Positions 57,393 through 64,000 of a stretch of 64,000 bases of DNA are shown here, piece by piece (position 1 is the first letter of the stretch; each line of letters starts with the position of its first letter). This DNA is from Sphingomonas taxi. Lineage in GTDB: Bacteria > Pseudomonadota > Alphaproteobacteria > Sphingomonadales > Sphingomonadaceae. The stretch spans positions 270,530 through 334,529 of the forward strand of contig QFMX01000002.1 of the NCBI GenBank assembly GCA_003240625.1, read 5' to 3'. The translations under genes and the position numbers were made by a program. The notes under the pieces are model-generated. The model was not told the DNA's origin. It worked only from the letters and a program-made list of their open reading frames with translations, and searched no databases.

Positions 57393-58691
57393 ATGCAGAT
57401 GGACGCTGGCGGCCCCGCGCTGGGGCTGGATTTCGGCACGACCAACAGCGTCGTGGCGCTCGGGACCGAAGACGGCACGCCCGAGCTGGTGACCTTCGCG
57501 GCGCCAGCCGAGACGAGCCCGGTATTCCGCTCGGCGTTGTGCTTCTGGCAGGACGACAGCGGCAAGGGGCTCGCGTCGGATGCGGGGCCGTGGGCGATCG
57601 CCGAATATATGGAATATCCGCTCGACAGCCGGTTCATCCAGTCGTTCAAGTCGGTCGCGGCGATGAAGAGCTTCGAGCAGGCCTCGGTGTTCGACAAGCG
57701 CTATCGCTTCGAGGAGATGGGCAAGCTGTTCCTCGACAAGCTGATTTCGCATGCAGGCGGCAGGCTCGATACGCGGCCGCAGCGGATCGTCGTCGGGCGG
57801 CCGGTGGAATATGCCGGCGCGCGGCCCGACGAGGCGCTCGCCCGCACCCGTTACGACGCGATGTTCAAGGGCTTCGGCGCGGAGATCCATTACGTCTACG
57901 AACCGCTTGGCGCGGCGTACAGTTACGCGACGCGGCTGACCGAGCCGGCGACGATCCTGGTGGCGGATTTCGGCGGCGGTACGAGCGATTTTTCGGTGGT
58001 GCGCGTCGCCGAGCCGGGGGCTGCGCGGCGGTGTACGCCGCTCGGGCATGCGGGCGTCGGGATCGCGGGGGATCGGTTCGATTACCGGATACTCGACCGG
58101 CTGGTGCTGCCGATGCTGGGCAAGGGCGGCGCGTACAAGTCGTTCGGCAAGGAACTGGAGATTCCGCGCGCGTATTTCGCCGATTTCGCGGACTGGTCGC
58201 GGCTGGCGCTCATGCGCAACCGCAAGACGATGACCGAGCTGGAGCGGTTGCAGAAGACGGCGCTGGACCCGGACGCGATCGGGCGGATGATCGCGGTGAT
58301 CGAGAACGAACTCGGCTATCCGCTGTACGATGCCGTCGGGTCGCTGAAGCGCGCGCTGTCGAGCGGCGAGGACGCGCATTTTCACTTTGCGGGCGCGGGG
58401 CTGGAGATTGAGGCGGACGTGACGCGGGCACAGTTCGAGGGCTGGATCGCCGATGACGTCGTGCGGATCGAGGCGGCGGTCGACCGTGCGTTGCAGGTCG
58501 CCAATGTCGGCGGCGGCGAGATCGACCGGGTGTTCCTGACCGGCGGATCGTCACTGATCCCGCGCATCCGCCGTATCTTCGTCGAGCGGTTCGGCGAGGC
58601 GGCGATCATGAGCGGCGGCGAACTGACCTCGATCGCGCACGGGCTGGCCTTGATCGGCGAGCAGGACGACATAGCGGCGTGGTCGGCATGA
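57393..58691 (+). CDS. Hsp70-family ATPase without substrate-binding domain (YegD-like)
   Basis: A 432-residue actin/Hsp70-fold ATPase: phosphate-1 GLDFGTTNSVVAL, phosphate-2 VADFGGGTSDFSVV, and adenosine motif LTGGSSLIPRIRR. It lacks the C-terminal peptide-binding domain of DnaK, as in YegD. Start ATG 57393 with AAAGGAC upstream. It overlaps the next gene by four bases (ATGA), which itself overlaps the AbrB transporter, so the three are one unit. Confidence 0.9.
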   Translation: MQMDAGGPALGLDFGTTNSVVALGTEDGTPELVTFAAPAETSPVFRSALCFWQDDSGKGLASDAGPWAIAEYMEYPLDSRFIQSFKSVAAMKSFEQASVFDKRYRFEEMGKLFLDKLISHAGGRLDTRPQRIVVGRPVEYAGARPDEALARTRYDAMFKGFGAEIHYVYEPLGAAYSYATRLTEPATILVADFGGGTSDFSVVRVAEPGAARRCTPLGHAGVGIAGDRFDYRILDRLVLPMLGKGGAYKSFGKELEIPRAYFADFADWSRLALMRNRKTMTELERLQKTALDPDAIGRMIAVIENELGYPLYDAVGSLKRALSSGEDAHFHFAGAGLEIEADVTRAQFEGWIADDVVRIEAAVDRALQVANVGGGEIDRVFLTGGSSLIPRIRRIFVERFGEAAIMSGGELTSIAHGLALIGEQDDIAAWSA

Positions 58692-59350
58692 TCCCTCGCG
58701 TGCTTCTCGGGACGGCGCAGGTGCCGGGTGGGGGTGAACTTCGCTTGCTCCAGCGGGGCGCGGAGTTCTCGATCATGCTCGGCGCGAACGAGTTGATGAA
58801 CAGCCGGTTGAGCGGATCGGAGGAGGCGCTAGCGGAGCAGGCGTGCGATCGGATCGGCGACCGGCCCGGCGTGCGGATACTGATCGGCGGGCTCGGGATG
58901 GGCTTCACGCTTCGTGCTGCGCTGGGCCGGCTTGGCCCTGACGCGGAGGTGGCGGTCGCGGAGATCGTGCCGGCGGTGATCGAGTGGGGGCGAGGGCCGA
59001 TGGCGGCGCTCCACGGCGATAGCCTGACCGATCCGCGGACCCGCGTCTTCGAGGGCGACGTTGCCGCGGCGATTGCCGAGGGGGAGTGGGACGCGATCCT
59101 GCTCGACGTCGACAATGGTCCGGACGGGATTTCGCGGCCGGGGAACGATCGGTTGTATGGCGCGCGTGGGCTTTCGCTGGCGCGGGCGGCGCTCAGGCCG
59201 GGCGGCGTGCTGGCGGTGTGGTCGTCGGCACCGAGCAAGCCGTTCGCTACCCGACTTGTCGAAGCGGGTTTCGTGGTCGACGAGGTGATCGCGCGGGCGA
59301 CGCGGAAGGGCGGCGCGCGGCATACGATCTGGTTCGCTACCAGGGCATGA
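58688..59350 (+). CDS. Spermidine/spermine synthase-like methyltransferase-fold protein
   Basis: A 220-residue Rossmann-fold protein: GGELRLLQRGAEFSIMLG, then ILIGGLGMGFTLRAAL (SAM/dcSAM loop), and WDAILLDVDNGPDG. The DxDNGP pattern and length resemble the spermidine-synthase-like group of short paralogues. The usual substrate-binding gate residues are not obvious, so the role (polyamine or other methyl/aminopropyl transfer) is open. Confidence 0.8.
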   Translation: MIPRVLLGTAQVPGGGELRLLQRGAEFSIMLGANELMNSRLSGSEEALAEQACDRIGDRPGVRILIGGLGMGFTLRAALGRLGPDAEVAVAEIVPAVIEWGRGPMAALHGDSLTDPRTRVFEGDVAAAIAEGEWDAILLDVDNGPDGISRPGNDRLYGARGLSLARAALRPGGVLAVWSSAPSKPFATRLVEAGFVVDEVIARATRKGGARHTIWFATRA

Positions 59351-60405
59351 TCTGGCGGTGGGCTGTGTTGATCGCGCTGTCGGCGGTGATCGCGGGGCTG
59401 CTGGAGCTGGTCGGGCTGCCCGCGGGGTTGCTGCTCGGGCCGATGGTCGCCGCGGTGGTGCTGGCGGTGCGCGGCTGGTCGCTGACCGTGCCGACGTCGG
59501 CATTTCGCGGCGCGCAGGCGGCGGTTGGGACGCTGATCGCGGGGTCGATCACCACCGGGATCGTCGCGACGGTGGCGGATCACTGGCCGGTGTTCCTGAT
59601 GGTCAATTTCGTCACGCTCGCGGCGAGCAGCGTGCTCGGCTATCTGCTGAGCCGGTGGCAGGTGTTGCCGGGGACCGTCGCGGTGTGGGGATCGACGCCG
59701 GGCGCGGCGAGCGCGATGGTGTTGATGGCGCAGGCGTATGGCGCGGACTCGCGGCTGGTCGCGGTGATGACCTACACGCGGGTGGTCAGCGTGGCGGTGG
59801 TCGCTTCGGTGCTGGCAGCGGTGATGGTCGGCGGTGGGAGCGGACATCATGTTGCTGGCGCGTGGTTCGCGCCGGTCGATCCGGTTGCCGTGCTGCGGAC
59901 GATCCTGGTTGCTGGTGTCGGGGCTGGCGTAGGCGTCGTACTGAAGCTTCCTGCCGGCGCCCTGCTTGGGTCGCTGATCGCGGGGGCGGCGCTCAATGTT
60001 ACCGGCGTTGCGCAGCCGGTGTTGCCGCAGTGGCTGCTCGCTATCAGCTATGCGGTGGTCGGGTGGCGGATCGGACTGTCGTTCACGCGCGATACGCTGC
60101 GGGTGGCGGGGAAGGCGATGCCGCGGATACTGCTGTCGGTGGCGCTGCTGATCGCGTTCTGCGGCGGGATCGCGGCGGCGTTGACGCGGTGGTGGGGGAT
60201 CGATCCGGTTACCGCGTATCTGGCGACTAGCCCCGGTGGGATGGACTCGGTGGCGATCATCGCGGCGTCTAGCCCGGTGGATGTGCCGTTCGTGATGGCG
60301 TTACAGGTGCTGAGGTTTTTGGGAGTGTTGCTGATCGGGCCGCCGCTCGCGAAGTTCGTGGCGACGCGGCAAGGTGGAGTGCCTCCGCCGGTAATCCCGA
60401 CTTAG
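59347..60405 (+). CDS. AbrB-family membrane transporter
   Basis: A 352-residue membrane protein with about ten hydrophobic segments in two homologous halves. The AbrB family signature GLPAGLLLGPMVAAVV near the start and LPAGALLGSLIAGAALNVTG in the second half are present, with YLATSPGGMDSVAIIAA near the end. AbrB (also described as ammonia monooxygenase-like) proteins probably export small metabolites. The ATG overlaps the previous stop by four bases. Confidence 0.88.
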   Translation: MIWRWAVLIALSAVIAGLLELVGLPAGLLLGPMVAAVVLAVRGWSLTVPTSAFRGAQAAVGTLIAGSITTGIVATVADHWPVFLMVNFVTLAASSVLGYLLSRWQVLPGTVAVWGSTPGAASAMVLMAQAYGADSRLVAVMTYTRVVSVAVVASVLAAVMVGGGSGHHVAGAWFAPVDPVAVLRTILVAGVGAGVGVVLKLPAGALLGSLIAGAALNVTGVAQPVLPQWLLAISYAVVGWRIGLSFTRDTLRVAGKAMPRILLSVALLIAFCGGIAAALTRWWGIDPVTAYLATSPGGMDSVAIIAASSPVDVPFVMALQVLRFLGVLLIGPPLAKFVATRQGGVPPPVIPT

Positions 60406-60428
60406 CGCTGCTCGGGCCTCGCATACTG

Positions 60429-60512
60429 CCGTCATCCTGACGAAAGTCAGGACCCAGGGTTACAGGGGATAGCGGTCGTGGCTCTGGGTCCTGACTTTCG
60501 TCAGGATGACGG
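60429..60512. repeat. Family E palindromic repeat, copy 4, overlapping the dctD end
   Basis: CCGTCATCCTGACGAAAGTC with AGGACCCAGGG, and CTCTGGGTCCTGACTTTCGT with CAGGATGACGG. The right end extends into dctD: its bases encode the last Pro-Ser-Ser and the TGA stop at 60501-60503. Confidence 0.88.
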
Positions 60513-61838
60513 GGGAGGTTTGGTCGGGCGGTACGCTTCTACGTCGATCTCGTGGCGCTTGAGCTTGTCGTAAAACGTCTTTCGCGGGATGCCGAGCGCC
60601 GCCAGCGCGGAGCGGACGTCGCCGTTGACCTGTTGGAGGGTCGCGCGGATCGTTGCTTCCTCGAACTTGTCGACGCGGGCGGGGAGGGGAATTTCGCTGT
60701 CTTCGTCGTTGGGCCCGTCTGCCTCGACGCGGAGGACTAGGCGTTTCGCGAGATTGTCGAGCTCGCGGACGTTGCCGGGCCAGTCGTGCTGGCTGAGATA
60801 GGCGAGCGTGGCGGTATCGATGGTTGGGACCTCGCGGCCGAACCGTTCCGCCGCTTGGTGGAGCAAGTGGCCGAACAACAACGGTATGTCGTCGCGGCGT
60901 TCACGCAACGGCGGGATGCGGAGGCGTACCGCGTCGAGGCGGAACAGGAGATCGGCGCGGAAGCGGCCTTCCTCGACGGCGTGGTCAAGGCCGGGTTTGG
61001 CGACGGCGATCACGCGCAGGTCGAGCGCGCGCGGGAGGTCACCACCCACCGGCATCACCTCGCGCTCCTCCAGCACCCGCAGCAGTTTCGCCTGGAAGGC
61101 CGGCAGCGTGCTCTCGATCTCGTCGAGGAACAGCGTGCCGCGATTCGACGCCTCGATCCGGCCGGTGCGCGGCAGGCGGGAGTCGCCGTCGTGGCCGAAC
61201 AGCTCGATCTCCGCGACCGCCTCGGGCAGCGCGGCGCAGTTGACCGCGACGAACGGGCGGGAGCGACGGTTGCTCCAACGGTGGAGCAGGACCGAGACGA
61301 GTTCCTTGCCGGTGCCGGTCTCTCCTTCGATCAAGACGTCGATGTCGGCTTGCGCGATCTGGCGCATCGTTTCGCGGAGGCGGACCATCACCGGGGTTTC
61401 GCCGATCAGCGGTTCGGCGCCGATCGTTTCCTCGGCCGCCGCTCTGAGCCGGCGGTTGTCGAGGACGAGGCGGCGCATTTCGAGCGCACGCCGGGCGCCC
61501 GCGATCAGGTGATCGGTCGCGAACGGCTTCGGGATGAAGTCGAACGCGCCGTTCTTGAGCGCGGCGACCGCCATCGCGACGTCGCCGTGGCCGGTCATCA
61601 GCAGCACCGGGATCTCGTGGTCGATCGCGGCGATCCGGCGGAAGAGCTCGAGACCGTCCATCTTCGGCATGCGGATGTCGGACACCACCGCGCCGTCGAA
61701 CCCTGCGGTCACGCGAGCCAGCGCGACGGTCGGATCGCGTTCGGCTATCACCGCGATGCCGGCGAGTTCGAACGATTGCTCCAGCGCGCCGCGCAACACG
61801 TCGTCGTCGTCGACGAGCAAAACGGCCTGCTCACTCAT
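60501..61838 (-). CDS. dctD: DctD-like response regulator lacking the GAFTGA loop
   Basis: A 445-residue C4-dicarboxylate transport regulator: receiver with phospho-Asp54 (VVSDIRMPKMDG) and Lys104, AAA+ domain with Walker A GETGTGKE (172-179), Walker B TLFLDEIES (236-243) and WPGNVREL, and a FIS-type HTH at the end (ALAALGIPRKTFYDKLKRHE). The region that should read GAFTGA after ELFGH (about residues 216-226) is instead DGDSRLPRTGR, several residues shorter. GAFTGA contacts sigma-54, so this regulator may not work with sigma-54. It starts inside the dctB stop by four bases. Confidence 0.88.
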   Translation of the reverse strand: MSEQAVLLVDDDDVLRGALEQSFELAGIAVIAERDPTVALARVTAGFDGAVVSDIRMPKMDGLELFRRIAAIDHEIPVLLMTGHGDVAMAVAALKNGAFDFIPKPFATDHLIAGARRALEMRRLVLDNRRLRAAAEETIGAEPLIGETPVMVRLRETMRQIAQADIDVLIEGETGTGKELVSVLLHRWSNRRSRPFVAVNCAALPEAVAEIELFGHDGDSRLPRTGRIEASNRGTLFLDEIESTLPAFQAKLLRVLEEREVMPVGGDLPRALDLRVIAVAKPGLDHAVEEGRFRADLLFRLDAVRLRIPPLRERRDDIPLLFGHLLHQAAERFGREVPTIDTATLAYLSQHDWPGNVRELDNLAKRLVLRVEADGPNDEDSEIPLPARVDKFEEATIRATLQQVNGDVRSALAALGIPRKTFYDKLKRHEIDVEAYRPTKPPPSS

Positions 61839-63619
61839 GCCTTCACCAGGATCATACGGAAAATGGCGCCTTCGGGAGCTGGGACGAGGTCGAGCGTGCC
61901 GCCGAACTCGGTCATGATGTCGCGCGCGATGCCGAGGCCGAGCCCGAGGCCGTCCTTCTTGCTCGTCGCGAACGGGGTGAAGAGGTGGTCGGCGATCGCG
62001 GCGTCGATGCCGGGGCCGTTGTCGGCGACGGTCAGCACGACGTCGCGGCCTTTCCGACCGACGGTGACGCTCACGCGCGCATCGCGGCGATCAGCGACGG
62101 CGTCGAGCGCGTTCTGGAGGAGGTTGACCAGGACCTGCTCCAGGCGGACGCGGCCCGCGATCACCGTCAGGCGCGCCTCGGGGCCGGTGGGCAGATCGAG
62201 CGTCACGCCTTTCGCGCGGAAGCGGTCGCCGATCAACAGGCGGACGCCGTCGATCGCCTCGTCGAGCGCTACGGGGCCGATCGAGCCTGCGCCCCGTCTC
62301 GCATAACGCCTGAGCCCAGCGGTGATCGTGCCGATCCGGCTGGTGAGGTCGACGATCGATTGGAGATTGGTCGCCGCGCGCGCCGGTTCGCCGCGGTCGA
62401 GGAAGGCGGCGGCATTGTCGGCGAAGGTGCGGATCGCGGCGACCGGCTGGTTGATCTCGTGCGCGACGCTGGCGGTGATCGTGCCGATCGAGCCGACCCG
62501 GTTGGCGTGCGCCAGTTCCTCGCGCGCCTGGCGGAATCGCTGGTCGGACGCTTCGCGCTGTTCCACCTCGATCTGGAGGCGATCGGCCGTAGCCCGCAGC
62601 TCGGCGGTGCGGCGCGCGACCTCCGCCTCGAGTTCGGCGCGCGCCCCTGCGTTGCGCTTGCGACGTTCATAGAGCCACCACGCGGCCAGTATCGCCGCAA
62701 TCGTCGCCAATGCTGCGATCGCCGTCGCCCAGCGCGTTCGTGCGGCGGCGGTGCGCAGCGCGGCGTCGAGCGGCTCCATGTGCACCAGCCGCCAGCCCGC
62801 GATCGGCACCGGCAGCGACACCGTCACCGCCGGCGTCCCGTCCGAAAGACGCGCACGATCCTCGTCGAGCAGAAGCGGTGCGGGCGCGAGCGGTGAGTTT
62901 CCGAACTGGCGGGTGGCGATCAGCGCGGCGCGGCGCGCGGGCGCAAGCGGGCGGGTCGTGCGGAATTGCAGCGCCGGGTCGCTGGAGATCAGGATGATGC
63001 CGTCGGCGTCGGTGACGAAGGTCGCCATGTGATCCTGGATCCACGCGCGGGCGATCTTGCCGAACTCGACCTTGACCACGACCACGCCGAGCGGCCGTCC
63101 GTCACGGTCGATCCGTCGCGAGAGATACAGGCCGGGGCGCCCGCTGACGCTGCCGAGCGCGAAGAACTCGGTCGCGCCCGATGCCATCGCCTTGGTGAAA
63201 TACTCGCGGAACCGGTAGTCGTGGCCGAGGAAGCTGTCGGGCCGCGCGGCGTTCGACGCGGCGATCGTCATCCCCTGCGTGTCGAGCGCGTAGATCACTG
63301 GGGCGCCGGTACGCTCCGCCAGCATCGCCAGCTTTTCGTTGAGCGCCGGGTCGACTCGTCCCGATGCGAGCGCGGCGCGCACCGCTGGATATTCGCCGAG
63401 CATCACCGGCAGCAGGCGATAGGTCTGCAATTCGGCTTCGAGCAGGCGAAGGTTGCTCCGCGTTTGCTGCACCGCGCGCATCCGGACGCTGGCGGTGACG
63501 TCGGCGACGGCGCGCGGACCATAGATCGAGGCGACCCCGGCGACGATCACGCCGAGCGCGCAGAACGCCAGCAACACCGTCAGCGCGGTGATGAATAGGG
63601 GGGATCGGAGCCGCGCCAT
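61835..63619 (-). CDS. dctB: C4-dicarboxylate sensor histidine kinase DctB
   Basis: A 594-residue membrane sensor: first membrane segment about 11-31, a periplasmic double-Cache (PDC) sensor about 35-285 with the ligand-binding stretch RFREYFTKAM, second membrane segment about 297-315, coiled coil, HisKA with phospho-His387 (SVAHEINQPV), and HATPase with GLGLGLGIARDI. It would sense C4-dicarboxylates (succinate, malate, fumarate) and phosphorylate DctD. Divergent from dctA, across a gap that holds inverted repeats. Confidence 0.92.
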   Translation of the reverse strand: MARLRSPLFITALTVLLAFCALGVIVAGVASIYGPRAVADVTASVRMRAVQQTRSNLRLLEAELQTYRLLPVMLGEYPAVRAALASGRVDPALNEKLAMLAERTGAPVIYALDTQGMTIAASNAARPDSFLGHDYRFREYFTKAMASGATEFFALGSVSGRPGLYLSRRIDRDGRPLGVVVVKVEFGKIARAWIQDHMATFVTDADGIILISSDPALQFRTTRPLAPARRAALIATRQFGNSPLAPAPLLLDEDRARLSDGTPAVTVSLPVPIAGWRLVHMEPLDAALRTAAARTRWATAIAALATIAAILAAWWLYERRKRNAGARAELEAEVARRTAELRATADRLQIEVEQREASDQRFRQAREELAHANRVGSIGTITASVAHEINQPVAAIRTFADNAAAFLDRGEPARAATNLQSIVDLTSRIGTITAGLRRYARRGAGSIGPVALDEAIDGVRLLIGDRFRAKGVTLDLPTGPEARLTVIAGRVRLEQVLVNLLQNALDAVADRRDARVSVTVGRKGRDVVLTVADNGPGIDAAIADHLFTPFATSKKDGLGLGLGIARDIMTEFGGTLDLVPAPEGAIFRMILVKA

Positions 63620-63711
63620 TTGTGCGGATTATCACACACGAACCGGGTTCGCCATCACCCAAACACGGCATTTTTCACACAACTGAAAACTCGGTATGCC
63701 GACAAACCACG

Positions 63712-63727
63712 TAAAACCAACGTTTTA
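63712..63727. promoter_or_regulatory. Inverted repeat in the dctB-dctA gap
   Basis: TAAAAC - CAAC - GTTTTA, perfect 6-bp arms, 96 bp before the dctA start and 93 bp before dctB. A second small palindrome CGAACCGGGTTCG lies at about 63639-63651. Either could bind DctD. I found no clear sigma-54 -24/-12 element (TGGCAC-N5-TTGC). Confidence 0.4.
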
Positions 63728-63822
63728 TGCGGAGTGCGGCATGGTCTTGTAGTCCCCGGTTCGGCCCGGCATTACCTTCGCCATAAACGTCCCGAGGCAG
63801 TGGACGAGGTTTTCAGGAGGCG

Positions 63823-63904
63823 ATGTTGACCCTACCATCCCAGACATATGGTGTCGCGGAAACGCCCGCGCGCAAGCGCTGGAGCGGCCAGCTATATATC
63901 CAGG
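63823..63904 (+). pseudogene. dctA: dctA 5' fragment, interrupted
   Basis: From the ATG at 63823 the first 27 codons read MLTLPSQTYGVAETPARKRW then SGQLYIQ. This matches the conserved DctA opening, in which a basic patch precedes YxxLYVQV at the first membrane segment. AGGAGG stands 2 bp before the ATG and 5 bp before an in-frame TTG, which is another possible start. An IS6100-like end follows exactly after the Gln codon, so the C4-dicarboxylate/proton symporter is disrupted. Confidence 0.75.
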
Positions 63905-64000
63905 GGCTCTGTTGCAAAGATTGGCGGCAGTCAGAGGTAGGCTGTCGCTCTGCGCCGATCAGGCGGCTGCTGCGAAATGGTGGTTGAGCATGCCCATGGC
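63905..64000. mobile_element. Terminal part of an IS6100-type (IS6 family) element
   Basis: Begins with GGCTCTGTTGCAAAGATTGG, the terminal inverted repeat of IS6100, and continues with internal IS6100-like sequence to the window edge. The other end and the target duplication are outside the window. IS6100 moves by replicative transposition and can form cointegrates. Confidence 0.85.
63959..64000 (-). CDS. IS6 family transposase, C-terminal fragment
   Basis: The minus strand reads AMGMLNHHFAAAA then TGA, the expected C-terminal end of the IS6100 transposase (DDE type, about 264 residues when complete). The rest lies beyond the window. Confidence 0.8.
   Translation of the reverse strand, partial: AMGMLNHHFAAAA

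Noticed and set aside
63620..63822. Sigma-54 promoter for dctA
   Set aside because: No GG-N10-GC element with the usual context was found.

Overview
The window is about two thirds G+C with strong GC3 codon bias. It looks like chromosome from an alphaproteobacterium of the Sphingomonas group: AaeAB-type efflux, a VirJ/LpiA pair, an NAD-type 6-phosphogluconate dehydrogenase and many GC-rich intergenic palindromes fit that group. This assignment is an inference from gene content. Most features are protein-coding genes; I found no rRNA, tRNA or CRISPR array.

Layout. 1-7 kb: a partial gene, then a minus-strand MarR-controlled efflux operon (marR, FUSC pump, DUF1656, HlyD adaptor, NodT outer-membrane factor, DHA2 MFS pump) with a visible operator. 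7-12 kb: an atypical thymidylate kinase, a VirJ/AcvB - DUF2147 - MprF (lysyl-phosphatidylglycerol) operon and a chorismate mutase. 12-22 kb: polyprenyl diphosphate synthase, a Wzx-like flippase, DNA polymerase I, a 2OG-Fe(II) oxygenase, a small lipoprotein divergent from a Bcr/CflA-type exporter, and a very acidic small protein. 22-26.4 kb: an outer-membrane beta-barrel protein, a gene-free stretch, a membrane-anchored nuclease, then an accessory islet of toxin-antitoxin remnants and an AT-richer membrane gene overlapped by a 49-residue poly-proline ORF. 26.4-30 kb: class Ia ribonucleotide reductase (nrdB, nrdA) with two small genes between. 30-39 kb: a hybrid histidine kinase, a haloacid-dehalogenase-like enzyme, a PAS-GGDEF-EAL-PilZ protein, a Gfo/Idh oxidoreductase and a DEDDh exonuclease. 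39-45 kb: an RND tripartite pump. 45.7-53 kb: a sugar-phosphate cluster (rpiA, tkt, tal, gnd, two HAD phosphatase/mutase genes) ending in a GreA-like protein and a tiny HTH protein. 53-60 kb: a flavoprotein, a DEAD-box helicase, a YaiI protein, and a tightly overlapped Hsp70-like / spermidine-synthase-like / AbrB-transporter operon. 60-64 kb: dctD and dctB, then the first 27 codons of dctA cut by an IS6100-type element that runs off the window.

The most striking non-coding feature is a set of at least eight families (25 copies) of 60-140 bp palindromic repeats filling intergenic gaps, often in clusters. One copy sits in frame inside the signal-peptide region of the NodT lipoprotein, and another supplies the last codons and stop of dctD. 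Other points worth a second look: the poly-proline overlapping ORF, a DctD with no GAFTGA loop beside a broken dctA, a decayed toxin-antitoxin islet, a Gly-Thr minisatellite in the RND outer-membrane factor, and a thymidylate kinase with an altered Walker A motif.
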